Positions 49,016-60,604 of a stretch of DNA of 64,000 bases are shown here, one piece after another. The position numbers were made by a program, and so were the translations under genes. The notes under the pieces are model-generated. The model did not search any database. It was given only the letters and a program-made list of their open reading frames with translations, and had not been told where the DNA came from. The first letter of the stretch is position 1. The number at the start of each line of letters is the position of its first letter. This stretch comes from Pisaster brevispinus. Lineage: Eukaryota; Echinodermata; Asteroidea; Forcipulatida; Asteriidae. The stretch spans positions 17,676,592-17,740,591 of the forward strand of contig JAMKCF010000007.1 in assembly GCA_023634235.1 (NCBI GenBank), written 5' to 3'.

Positions 49016-50195
49016 TCCCCTGGGCCCGGGAACAACTACATGTAGGAGTAATGGGAACCCAGAACGAAGCGAGTCGCCGTACTGCTTTATCTTATGCAAG
49101 TCCTTGATGTGGTCGGGTGCTAGGTCATGACGTGATTTGTACACCTGATATAATTATGGAGCCGCCGGTTTGACTTTGTTTTCTCGTAATGGCACCGCGC
49201 TATATCTACCCTGGTAAATCGTTCTAATTCCAATAAATACATTGCGTTTAACGACAACGGCAACGACTCAAGTTTAATTTGTTTCAAATGGGGGAGGCTT
49301 GTTACCAATTAGCTCAATGATAATTACTCCAGTTTGAATTCCGAATGAGTTGTATTTGTTAAACAATCTGGGTTACTATGTAGGCCGTCGACAATAAACA
49401 CAGACACCCAGCATTGATGATTTAATGTCCCTCTGAGATGTAACCATGGAAACGGGAATTAAATATCACAAAAGAGAGATCTTAGCATAATTTTATTTCT
49501 GTGGCAATTTCTACAAGCAGTGACGTCATTCGAGATCACAATGTGATCAAAAATGAGTTGCATGAACTAATGTTATTGCAGCGACGAACTCAAATTCAAT
49601 TTACCTGGTTACAGACCAGATGCTAGGCAAGAATTGAAGGTAGGTCCATAGATTGGTAAATACTAGAACATAAAAAGACCATAAAAACTTACTTGGTGAG
49701 AGAAACTGCAGCAGCTGAAAACTCAATTATTTCAAGAAAGGAATCCTTTCGAAGTAACATGGTTTGGAAAAATTTTTCCCCAACTCATTTGAATCTGAGA
49801 AACGATTTATGCATGAATCGTTTCTCAGATTGCTGAGGTGTGTTGTTCGTTCGCAAATGCTGCGGCCAGAGATGCAATAAATACCCGTTGTCAGTTTTCT
49901 AAACGTGGATGGATACAACCTTCTTGTAGACACTGTACTCGGCCAAATTTTCGCATGTGACTTTTATACACCAGCTAGAGCACGGTCCTAGGTCTGTGCG
50001 TGCAGTGTCCATTCACACAGCACGCACAGATGATCGTGGTGTCATTTTCACGACGTTGTGTTGTTTTGTCGCTGGTCTCGATCGTAGTCACAAAAAGACC
50101 ACTGACCCGTGCTTGAGCAGGGGTACATTTCACACGATCTGAACTTGACAACGTTGCGTTCTTAGGACCATGGACCCCCTGCTTATTTTCCTCGC
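49016..50195. other. Non-coding stretch with a strong hairpin
   Basis: Holds TGACGTCA at 49521-49528 and the hairpin at 49785-49838. No exon is supported. Confidence 0.4.
49785..49838. repeat. Strong hairpin, 16-bp perfect stem
   Basis: AATCTGAGAAACGATT (49792-49807) and AATCGTTTCTCAGATT (49816-49831) are exact reverse complements separated by TATGCATG. A further CTCA/TGAG pairing outside an internal loop extends the stem to about 20 bp. A single transcript across it would fold into a roughly 54-nt hairpin. That is short for a metazoan pre-miRNA, so a structural or foldback origin is equally possible. Confidence 0.7.
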
Positions 50196-51350
50196 GTGAA
50201 AATGGCTTTTCAAAGTTTTCCTTTAAATCGATATGACGTTGACAAACACCAATCTATGACCCTACCCGAAAGTGGAAAGTCATCTTTGATCTTCTTTTTA
50301 CATCAATCCACAATACGTGGCCTGTTATGGCATATTGGGATGTTGTTTATCCAGCTGATTTTGGTTCGAGGCAACCATATCTGTTTACGGTTTCCCCCCT
50401 CGTGCTTCAGAACTCGGGTGATTAAGCTCACTTATGAGGCATTCGTCCTTGGTTCCGTAGACCCACATAACATTTTTTTTTTTGCGTATTATATGCTGAC
50501 GTCACACTGTAACGAGCAATCAATACTCGGTAATTACAAGATCGAACACCTACTTCAGGGACATGTTTACTTGACATAGATCATCAGAGGATATATTTCC
50601 TGAAATAAATTAAGCTGACTTGGAAGATTATTTCTTCGAACTATTTTACAAAACGAAGTTGGATTTTCTAAAAATCACTCCGAGGGTCATCTTCGAAAAA
50701 GGATTTTAAAAGTAGGCCTATCAGGTAAATTAAAAGCTAAATTAGACTAATCGCCATGATTGGTTAAAAACTCTGCCAGTGAAGTTGACCTTAGTACGGG
50801 CTCACGCTGTTTTGCTATGAAAACAAGGGATGTGGTGACATCTTCTAACCCTTACTACTCGACAAAACAAAGTTAACATTGTACTTGCACCATTCTTCAC
50901 AATCAATAACATTTCGAAAGTGCATTCCCGTTTTGTTGATTATGGATTTTCGGATGGAACTTCGATTTGTGATTATTCAAGAATGCAAACTGAACAACCC
51001 TTGAGATTTTAATGCACCGTCTGGTACGCAGGTTTCTATTAAGAAGACTTGCTGGCAGTCTGGTTCCAGTAATGACATCTGATGATGATTTGCATGTATA
51101 ATTAAGAGGTGGAACGGCTTTGTAACGGCAACAATAATAAAAAAAACTGATAGTTTGAGATGACTGACTGGTATAGTTATGAAAATTTTTTATGACCGCT
51201 GGATCCCAATTTTTCAGGCTGTTAATCGGAAAATATTGCTTTCAACGCAGGTTATGTGCATATTTAACGAACCGGTAGAAGTTATACTGCACGTCATTTC
51301 ATTGTTTTGTAATTGTTGTGTTTTTATTATTTTGATTTAGTGATGTATTT
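50196..51350. other. Stretch with a 127-codon open frame, coding status unsupported
   Basis: The plus-strand frame at 50196-50579 has no domain and contains a T-run (FFF) and a TGACGTCA at 50497-50504. I do not call it a gene. Confidence 0.35.
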
Positions 51351-51359
51351 TTAATGGTT

Positions 51360-51700
51360 AACACCTCTATCGTATATCTTTATTTATTTATTTATTTATT
51401 TATTCTGCATTCTTTCTTTCTTATTTTTTTTTTTTTTTTACTTATTTAATGTATTTTTTCCTTCTACTTTTTGTTTATTTTTGTTTATTTTAATTTTATT
51501 ATTTATGCGTTTTGTTTGAATTTTATTTTAATTTTATTATTTATGCGTTTTGTTTGAATTTTATTTTAATTTAAGTGTTTTGTTTAAGGTTTTTATTTTA
51601 ATTATAATTTTTTAAATAATGTATGTTTCATTTGTTTATATATATATATAAGTTGTCATTAATATTTGTTATTTATTTATTTATTTATTTATATATTTCT
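51360..51700. repeat. TTTA/TTTTA low-complexity tract
   Basis: Long T/A-rich low-complexity sequence. A segment with ATTTTATTATTTATGCGTTTT and TGTTTGAATTTTATTTTAAT is duplicated directly at about 51490-51530 and 51532-51572. Confidence 0.85.
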
Positions 51701-52570
51701 TGAAAAGAAAAATCTTTTCTTTGTTTTCTGGTGCAGCTGAGCTGGATTCTTCGCAGCTTTTTTAAACCGTCGGTCACAGGGACAGATTTGTATGAAGCTT
51801 GTTATTGGAAACTGGTGCTTATTCTGCCACAGTGATCCGCCCTCGCACACCATCGAGCCAATCCAACATGCTAGCTAAACCCCATGGACAGACGCAGCAT
51901 ACAGGGTATATCACTCTCCTGAAGACAGTCAGAGCATGCTGGTGCGAAACTTCTTAGTGTAAACCTCCGTGGTTGATTTAATTTTATTTTAAACATCACT
52001 GCAATTCACAGAGCTTGATGTGCACTGTGACTCCGCAAAGCTTACAAGAAAATGTATTAAAGAGTATTTTTAAAAACATTCCGCTTTTAGCCACCTTAGT
52101 TAAGCTGTGACGACAAAGGTTATAAGATGTAAATAGTTTTAAGGGGTAAATCAGGGTTCTGCCCACGTAGGTCGGTGCCGGAAAACCCACCCGGCACTCA
52201 TAATTCCCCGACCACCACTGACGGAATTTTCTCTTTTTCCGATCACCACAAATTTTCAATTTTTTGTGAATTAAATTAATTGCCAATGTTAATTCTTGCC
52301 AAAGTATTATTTACTGAATATGTAGGTTTTTTAAAAGAAAATCTCCCCGTAAATTCAAGATATCCAGCTCGTTTTCTGTCAAACGTATTGCCCTACTGTC
52401 ATGTCGTTATTTGCACACAACTTAGTGAGTTAGACAAAACCCATGCATCAAAAGGATGAAGTCTGGCTCCGTTATACTCAACATGTACATATTCCGATAT
52501 ACAGTCCAGACATAGACACAGTATACATTCTACAGTTATTGGTTCTATAGAGTCTGGCTCTGGAGTTTTT
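51701..52570. other. Non-coding stretch, no gene recognised
   Basis: The minus-strand frame at 51996-52286 (96 codons) may be a repeat relic but I cannot name it. Confidence 0.3.
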
Positions 52571-52574
52571 ACAA

Positions 52575-53145
52575 TGCTTTCCCAGCTAACACAATACGTT
52601 GTTACAACATTGCACAACGTTGTGATAAGGTTGCAATTTGGTCGATGGGATGACACCGTTTTGACTACGTTGCATAAACGTCAGATCGTAACGTGATTTT
52701 CAACCAATGTTGTACTTTGGTTGCATGTTGGTAACTTATGCAACGTTACCGAAAAGTTTTATATGCAACGTTTTCACAACACTGTTTTGGGGTATGATTA
52801 TTACAAACTAATACTTAGTTAAGGCAACAACGTTGTGGATAAGTTGCATTTGGGTCTCATTAAAACGTAGTAATTATGTTGTGACGAGGACGTTATCTGC
52901 ACGTTGTATTTTGTTTTTATCAAAAATCATTATTTAAATTGTGGCGGGCACGTTGTCTTGACGTTGTATTTTGGTCAAATTAAAACGTGGTATTTAAGTT
53001 TCGGCTGTACGTTGTCTTGTCGTTGTATTTTGGTAGGCCCTATCAAAACGTAATGGCTAAGTTTTGGTCACGTTGTCATCACTTTGTATTCTGGTTTTGT
53101 ACAAAAACGCAGTGTTCAAGTTGTGACAGCCACGTTGAAACAAAA
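52575..53145. repeat. Degenerate tandem repeat, 60-bp period, with ACGTTGTATTTTGG core
   Basis: The core ACGTTGTATT recurs at 52901, 52961, 53020 and (as ACTTTGTATT) 53081, and AAGTTGCATT lies at 52841, giving a period of 60 bp. Each unit also has TCAAAACGTRGTATTTAAGTT and a GTGGCNGGCACGTTGTC word. 52575-52800 has the same words in less regular order, with AACGTT palindromes in both orientations. Confidence 0.8.
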
Positions 53146-53226
53146 TTAGTTGTTTCCAACTACATGTGTACATCCAAACCAAAACAACATGTAAAGTATA
53201 CATGAAAATGAAAATATTTTTAATGG

Positions 53227-53287
53227 CCTCACGTTTCGACCCCTTTTAGCTAAACAAGAAGGACTCTACTAGAGTCGAAACATGAGG
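53227..53287. mobile_element. Tiny foldback element
   Basis: CCTCACGTTTCGAC (53227-53240) and GTCGAAACATGAGG (53274-53287) are inverse with one mismatch, around a 33-nt centre containing AAGGACTCTACTAGAG. It is probably a minimal MITE or stem-loop. Confidence 0.6.
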
Positions 53288-54245
53288 TAATAAATCATGT
53301 TTTCAATTCAAAAGAATAAAAGTATGTCGTCACTCCCGCAAATGTGTTTACTGGTTAATGAATGTACACAATAGTGTCTTGACTCCGAAGTTTAATGTAG
53401 TCATACATTGTATTAGAATAAACCTTTGCAGGCAGTCATGCCACAATTCATGTTTACTTTCAATACGCCTTTTGTCAAGGTTACTGTGAAGCGTTCAAAT
53501 GTACAAATGTATGAACTGGTTAAAAGTCTGGTGTCTAGCACTTTTTAAAGCCATGGGTTTTGTACACACATACAAAACGCGCAATGAATGATTTCATGGG
53601 GACCTCGTCTAGCGTTTTTGGGCCAACAACAAGTTATAAAATATTATCCCACAAGTACATAGTCGAAAACATTTTGATGATCGGACCTATACTTTTTGAG
53701 GTATGATGGTCTCAAGATTGGCTAGTTAAATATTCGTGTCTTTATAACTAAGTCAATTAATTTATTAAATTAAGCTAATTGTGTTTTCTGGTAATTTCAA
53801 GACATAAGCTTTGATAGGATATTAGATCTGGCTTTCGTATTGAGCTAAGTATGACTTTAGGAGAAGACAAAACTGGTGAACAAATGTCCTATGGGATTTT
53901 GACCGAAATAAAGAATAAGAATAATGGGAAAGAAAAACAAATAAAAATCTCGACAAAAAACAAAACCTGTTCTGACAGTAGGTCTGCCTCTACCCCACCC
54001 CGCACCGCCCATTTTTCCCGCCACACACTGGGCACAACCCTGGTAAATACGAAGTTTACCCCAAAACTGTTTTTACTCCCCGGCCATTGCAACGACTGTG
54101 AATAAACTCATAAAACTCCCCCAAACGCAGCTATGCCTCCCTTCAAAGATTGTTTATCCAGCCCTAATGTCTGACATTATAAAGAACTTTAAACGAACAT
54201 AGGTGGGCAAAATGGGGAGGGGGAATCATTGGAAATCTTCGTTCA
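53288..54245. other. Non-coding stretch, no gene recognised
   Basis: AT-rich, with no supported exon before the GAA array. Confidence 0.4.
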
Positions 54246-54248
54246 AAC

Positions 54249-54644
54249 GAAGAAGAAGAAGAAGAAGAAGAAGAAGAAGAAGAAGAAGAAGAAGAAGAAG
54301 AAGAAGAAGAAGAAGAAGAAGAAGAAGAAGAAGAAGAAGAAGAAGAAGAAGAAGAAGAAGAAGAAGAAGAAGAAGAAGAAGAAGAAGAAGAAGAAGAAGA
54401 AGAAGAAGAAGAAGAAGAAGAAGAAGAAGAAGAAGAAGAAGAAGAAGAAGAAGAAGAAGAAGAAGAAGAAGAAGAAGAAGAAGAAGAAGAAGAAGAAGAA
54501 GAAGAAGAAGAAGAAGAAGAAGAAGAAGAAGAAGAAGAAGAAGAAGAAGAAGAAGAAGAAGAAGAAGAAGAAGAAGAAGAAGAAGAAGAAGAAGAAGAAG
54601 AAGAAGAAGAAGAAGAAGAAGAAGAAGAAGAAGAAGAAGAAGAA
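54249..54644. repeat. GAA/TTC trinucleotide array, 132 perfect units
   Basis: 396 bp of uninterrupted (GAA)132, a pure purine strand. Forward frames read as Lys, Arg or Glu runs and the reverse as Ser/Phe/Leu runs; none is a protein. Long GAA/TTC tracts are known to form intramolecular triplex (H-DNA) and to impede transcription and replication. Confidence 0.98.
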
Positions 54645-55150
54645 TTAAACTGTATTTTACTCATCAGTTGTACAATGACTATCACAACTTCAACCAGTGA
54701 CACACGCGCCTTCGTAGACAATGGGATGATTATGGAGCCCCCCCCCCCTTCACGCTAATGAGCCTCGGAAGTATAAGCTACTGTGACGTCCGGACAAGGG
54801 GACTCTGTCGACTGCAAGGTGACGTTCGCTTATTATTTAAGTTAATGGATCTGCATTTCACATTTACATATATATATATATATTTCAAGCTCATGATGAT
54901 ATTAACATCCCGAGGACGTGTACCTCATTGCTCCCAGCGTGAGGTATGCAGTCGTAAGGGGAGGCTGTGTAAAGATGCACGCGTGGCATGTGGGGTCATG
55001 GAGGTCATGGAAGAAAGAATGGCGAGGCACACCTGAAGTTGCGAGGGACATGGAAGGCACGGCAGCGATAAGATACTAGCCGTAGACGACTGTTGTATTA
55101 CAATCGCAGTACTAACGCACAACAGTAGTTGACTCCACGACCGGTTGGGC
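54645..55150. other. Non-coding stretch, no gene recognised
   Basis: A C10 run near 54739 and (TA)n near 54866-54882. No exon is supported. Confidence 0.4.
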
Positions 55151-55152
55151 CA

Positions 55153-55412
55153 TTGTGCACAAGCGCCATCTTAAAAATAATTTACCGCAATGCATCTTGG
55201 GAAACCGAGTACAGTTAAACGGTAAATTAGGCCGCCATGATGGACGCCATGTTGTAGTTTACATGTACTGCCGGTTTTGTAGCTGTGTACCACATTGCTT
55301 CAAAATCATCGGACCGTGATGGTTGCCGGTGTTGCTTGGACTCGGGTTTCACCAGAAGTCCTTTCCGCGCTGATTTTGCGTATTATGACATACATATGGC
55401 CTATAGTTTCAG
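55153..55412 (+). repeat. Left arm of a long inverted pair
   Basis: Starts GTGCACAAGCGCCATCTTAA, then CCGCAATGCATCTTGGGAAA and CCGAGTACAG, ATGGACGCC, and a segment encoding VAGVAWTRVSPEVLSALILR. The right arm at 58190-58443 carries the same words in inverse. Both include AAGATGGCG-type (YY1-like) and TTTCCCAAGATGCAT (Staf/ZNF143-like) words on the opposite strand, so a promoter-derived repeat is possible. Confidence 0.7.
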
Positions 55413-58189
55413 ACAATGACATTTGCACAAACGAACTTTCTACTATTGTTTTATTCCAACCATTTGCATACAAATTAAATCGTTTGCTTGGATATGACTT
55501 AACCCAGATTTGATTTCAACCATCTGATATCCTATGTATACACACAACATTGTCCCCTTGTCCTAATACGCACTTTGAATCACGACAGACAAATCTGGCC
55601 ATCTGGGAAAGATATGCAGGCAAATTGCAATTTGATACGGTTGCCACTCCTTCCAAATGTGAATTAAGCGAAACAATACACTTTGTGATTGCCTTTTAAT
55701 GAAGGCATTTCTCAAACAAACAGTAATGACAGTACATTACACCACCAGCCGTTTTACATTCTGAAACTTAGTCAAAGTTGTATCAGTAGCTCAAGGAGAC
55801 CCCCCCCCCACCCCAAGTGAAAAATAATGATAACAGTAATAATAATAATTATAATAACAAAAACAATATTAATCCAATAGTAGGATAAATGATATTAGTA
55901 TGACAACCAGTGCTTAATTCGATTGCCACAATCGTGTTAAGCCCAACAAGAAAATACATTGTGTAACTGAGGACAAAATCAAATGAAATAGTTGCTCGGT
56001 GTTATGACTATAAAATAACATGACCGCAAAAGTTGATGACATGCCTACTCATTTGTTACATTGTGTGTTCATTGGCAAACTTAGAGGAAGAAGATGAGCT
56101 CACGCTTCCTAAAACAAAGATATACTTTCTTCATTAGGGTATTTCACAGCACCCTTTGCCATGGACACAATCAAAGATTACTTATTGATGAAACGCATCT
56201 TCTTCTTCTTCTTTTTTTTTTTAGGAAGGGGCAATTTGTTTGAGGAGAGGGCACTTCCAAAGAAAACTATGATGTCTTTGGGATACTGTATAACAAGACT
56301 TAATTAGGCAGGCCAATGGGTGGACATGTGAGAGCCTGCGCCTGGCATTTTACGTTTCTTTGAAAGCCATAATTTTTTTAGAAGAGTAACTATGATTAGA
56401 AAACTTGCGCGTACAACCATTTGTGTTTCGAACATAATCCAGCCGTTTGTTTTTTTTTTGTTTTTTTCATCAATTACCTCAAAAATTAATCATCTGTCCC
56501 TCTAGTCTCCTTCGTCAATCTATTGTCCGTGAGCCCATCACTTATTGCCGTATATAATCCATTATCAAATTTACACCAAGATGCACACCGCATCGATGAT
56601 CGTATAAGTCACGCTGGCTTCGTGCCCACGTATTAAAAATAGCCGGACTGACACGGTCATTTACATTTATAAATACAACGTATTATTGCTTTAGCAGCGG
56701 TCAGGACGAGTACTAGGCTACAGTTGCCAGCGGCATATGGTACGCCTATTATTATGTTCCTTGCCAGAAACTGTACCAAGAGCATTTTATAGTAATTACA
56801 TTTGAATAATATGAGACCCGTGGTGAATGGATGGTAAATTATGGCATTGAGATGATATTGCTTTTTACATCTTGAAAAGTCATACCAACTGTGTTTATCT
56901 CCATGTGGAGAAGAGCGTTATAATTGACCGCGTGAAGGGTCGAGTTGACTGTCCTCTGGCACAGTCCCAGTACCGTTTATCTTTTAATGTCCACCATTTT
57001 GCTTTCCTCCTTATCTACGCATCATTTCAGTCTGATGCCGTAGGAAGATAGTTTGGTGCATGGATTGACAAATAGAGCCGCATGTCAATGTTTCAAGTGG
57101 AGGTTGGGGTTGGCAGAGGGGGCCACGCCCCATGCGATAGTTTATTAGTGTACGAGTACAGGAAGGCCCTTCCATGGCAAAACAGCCCAACTCAAAAATT
57201 TTTGGGTTTTTACATCAGATCATTTCTGGGTAAATTGAGGGTGCGTTTCCCTTTTCAAAGTTTTAAAGGCATACTCTGTATAGTTTCTGAATATAACTTG
57301 TCCTATCTCAGCCTCTTTTTACACTTTCATACCATTTTTATGGCAATACAGCTTATCTCTGTACTTGCTTTTCTCAAAATGTCAATTTTTGAGTTAGGCT
57401 GTTTTACCAATTGCTGACCTACATCAGCTTGCATAAATGCTGTTAGAATACTCAGTCTCTCTGTGTCGTTGGACACACTTTGTACGAGACTGCCTACCAT
57501 GGACCTATATTGAAAGGGTACCTGCTCCACTGCCTAAAAAGTACCATCGAAAGTACTGTAACACAGGTAGACCCACGAGGATGTTGCATAAACTACCATA
57601 TTGTCAGATATAAGTAAGCCCAAAACAAACAAAATGTACAAATAAAATAATAATCATAATAGTAATTAAACACATACAACTTTTAGAAAAGAATACTTAA
57701 AAAATATGTATATATATATTTATCAACTAGTTAAACAAACTTATCGTGTTTAACTGAAGACGAAGTTTATTATCAAACAGAGTTTAAATATCATTTTGTG
57801 TGATTTTGACCTACTACGGTGACAAGCACACGGGTCAAATAATGCTCCAAATTCCCATTGCAAACAACCCTCATCCTGAAATCATGTCATCTACGAGAAG
57901 ATTGATTTGAAACAAAGTCTTAGCCTTGAGAAGCAGAATAAGTGCGTTTAAGATGACATTTTATGATTGAAAACCCCAGTGTCATCAATTTCAAGTTGCC
58001 TCAAGTGTGTCTAACAATTGCATTCGTTTCCTTCAATGGTTTTCGAAAGAGCGGTCATCGGTGAAAGAAAAAACAAAACAAGACAACAACAACAACAGCT
58101 AAATAAATATATGGAATATAATTAATGGTAAGCCATTCCTAGCAACAACCTTAGCATCAGTCATAGCCGAAGGCTTGTAGCTGTAGCCG
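55413..58189. other. Interior between the inverted arms
   Basis: No transposase or other recognisable protein is encoded. It contains a C9 run at about 55801, a T9 run at about 56212 and scattered short frames; the longest, 57082-57417 (+, 111 codons), has no domain. If the arms are the ends of one element, this interior is degenerate or non-autonomous. Confidence 0.4.
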
Positions 58190-58443
58190 CCAATAGCCCG
58201 TATGCATGTTCCCACGCGCACGATCGACGCGCAAAGGAGTATGGGAGAAATCCGAGTCCAAACAAAGCCAGCAACTATCGTGGTGCACTGAATTTGAAGC
58301 AAAATGTACTCGACTACAAAATCTGGCATATTTACATGGAAACTACAGCACGGCGTCCATGTTGTCAGCTTGGTTTAGATTTACCTGTACTCGGTTTCCC
58401 AAGATGCATTGCGGTATATTTTTAAGATGGCGTTTGTGCATAA
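58190..58443 (-). repeat. Right arm of a long inverted pair
   Basis: Reverse complement aligns with 55153-55412 through nearly the whole length. The corresponding minus-strand frame reads VAGFVWTRISPILLCASIVR against VAGVAWTRVSPEVLSALILR on the left, with no frame-breaking indel over that stretch. Either a shared coding remnant or simple homology explains this. Confidence 0.7.
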
Positions 58444-58613
58444 TAGACCTTTATCATCTTGACTTTTCTCCAATCCAAACCATTGTAACCAAACCGAGGC
58501 TGGAAGAAAAAAAATAGTCTGGTCCCTTCCTTGTGCAATGAATGTTAGCATTCATTACTGCTGTTGGATACAGGGAACATTACCAAGATGGTGGTAGCAT
58601 GATAAAGGTTTAT
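58443..58613. mobile_element. 171-bp MITE-like element
   Basis: The left end ATAGACCTTTATCAT (58443-58457) faces ATGATAAAGGTTTAT (58599-58613), a 15-bp inverted pair with one mismatch. The interior contains GAATGTTAGCATTC, a small palindrome. It abuts the right arm directly. Confidence 0.6.
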
Positions 58614-59030
58614 AGGCTATTGGGATAAGGCCTATATTTCGAGTCGGCACAGCAAGAGCGCGTGAGGTTTAGCCATTTTGCTTCTGGGTTCAGAGGAGGC
58701 AATTTTCTCGACAAACTTGCCGTGCTAAAATGATGTGGAAGAGTTCGACAATAGCATGGCTTCAAACATCGGCCCTTTCTCGTGTCGAACCATTACAACA
58801 ATTCTAATTTGACGAACTTGACATTACTTACGAATGCTCTTTTTCTTTCGAGCTGTTAGAATAGACTGGGCAAGTCTCCTGCAAGTCACACGTGACGTCC
58901 CTCCCTAAAAAAAGGGGGGAACTTGAAATAGATACTTCCCAATAGACGCCATCTTTACGGGACAATTGCATGTTGGTTTGCAGGTGCGTCAAGCACTCAA
59001 ATTATTAACGCAGCTGTAAATGTTGGCATT
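58614..59030. other. Non-coding stretch, no gene recognised
   Basis: No exon or repeat boundary seen. Confidence 0.4.
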
Positions 59031-59034
59031 TTTG

Positions 59035-59375
59035 TCGCGTTAATGCCGCGTTATTGCTGCCTCATTCTTGCCTTATTATTGCCGAGTTATTGCTGCATTG
59101 TTGGCGCGTTAATGCCTCGGTATTAGGAGGTACTGCCGCGGTACTGCTGCGTTATTGCCGCGTTGCTGTCGCGGTACTGGTGTATTATTGCCGCGTTAGT
59201 GCCGCGGTGTTGCCACGTTATTGACGCGTTATTGCTGCACTATTGCTGCGGTAGCGGGAGGTACTGGCACTGTACTGCTGCGTTATTGCCGTGGTACTGA
59301 CGCGTCAGTGCTTTGTTCTTACTGCAATGTTGCTGCGTTATTGCTGCAGTATTGCGCAGTACTGCCGCGGATTGC
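59035..59375. repeat. Degenerate 12-bp minisatellite, GCCGCGTTATTG-like
   Basis: About 28 units of roughly 12 bp alternate between GCGTTATTGCYG and GCGGTACTGCYG. CpG-rich in an otherwise AT-rich region. The ORF at 59221-59418 is a translation of the repeat. Confidence 0.85.
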
Positions 59376-60295
59376 TGAGCTCAACTTGAAGTCCAATGGG
59401 CATCAGCGCGATATTTGAAAGGGCCTGACATTCTGCTGCATATCTTCCACGCTCCAGGGGGTACATTTTTGTTTGTTTTAGGAAGACTAAATCGATGCCT
59501 ATGCCCTGTTTTCTATTAAAAAAACATAAAAACATCATCCGATCAACATGTGGTGAATTCACTCAACTGGATGATCCTGTTTACTGTTTCATAAATCCCC
59601 ATACTTTGTAAACCTTTCAGGCAGTTATATTTTTCTGGAGGATTGGAACTTTTGAATCAGTAAAACAAGTTTCTCTCTCTCGAACAAATACAAATCCCTT
59701 CTTTCAATCTAAGCTAATACCGTCTAATGTTCGAATGTCTTTTTATATTTTTTTTAATTCAAACATCCACCAGAACCTTTAAGTATTCACCCTATAATAA
59801 GTGACCCTTTTATAAGCATTTTGAGATCGAGTTAATGGGGAGCAAGTAACGTATAGCAGTTCCAGTGATCGTTAATTGTCTCTAGAAAGCACAGTGGCCA
59901 TGATTTTTAATGCACCTGTATTGACGACAGTTTCACCTTGGCCTCTAATACTGGTGGCGTTTTTGTAAATGCGAATCGCTATTGCGATAATTAGTGACAT
60001 GCTCTATAATGAGCATTGTGTCCTTTTGTGTACGTCAAGCGTGTTTTTATATTAGATGCCATGTTTTCGCTGGTAGTTTGGGCACCTAATTACTGGTAAC
60101 TTGGACCACGTTTTTTTTTAACGGATCCAGGTTACCATCAAGAAGCGGTCTCTTCACTTGTGGATGGGTTTGTTATTAGTTGGCGTGCAGTGGGCATAAT
60201 ATAGCCACTGATTGCAGCTGGCCAAGTCCGTATGTCGCACTATCGTAACTCGTATCTGCTGGAGTTGTCTCTCTACACTTCTAAAAACTTCCGAA
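59376..60295. other. Non-coding stretch, no gene recognised
   Basis: No exon is supported. Confidence 0.4.
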
Positions 60296-60299
60296 TGAA

Positions 60300-60500
60300 A
60301 GATGACCAGGGTTTGGGTCCTAAGGCCCATATTCTGGTTTAGACTGACCAGGAAACTGGTCAAAAGTTATATTTTGACGAGCATTTTGCGTCATTTTGAC
60401 CTATTTCTATGCCACTTTTGGTACATATTCAGGGTCATTGACTCTGAAACGGGTCAGGCCCCGCGAAATCTGGATCCCGGTCAATTTTGACCCGAGAATA
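60300..60500 (+). repeat. GGGTCA/TGACCC dispersed repeat, diverged copy
   Basis: Follows the order of the 24.6- and 42.6-kb copies: GACTGACCAGGAAACTGGTC, TTTTGACCTATTTCT, ACGGGTCAGGCCCCGCG, and the end CCCGGTCAATTTTGACCCG. Confidence 0.7.
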
Positions 60501-60604
60501 TTCTAAGTGTATTGGTTGAGCCGTGGCTCTTATGTGATATGTTGGTATTTTAATCATTCAAAACAAAATGTGTACAATTTAGTATAAAGACAACTAAACA
60601 AGCT

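Noticed and set aside
49785..49838. Bona fide microRNA precursor
   Set aside because: The hairpin is about 54 nt with a perfect stem and no typical bulges or flanking structure; not enough to call without small-RNA data.
50196..50579. 127-codon plus-strand open frame
   Set aside because: Composition follows the AT-rich background, including a T-run coded as FFF; no family resemblance.
54164..54721. Polyserine, polyarginine and polylysine open frames
   Set aside because: They are translations of the (GAA)132 array.
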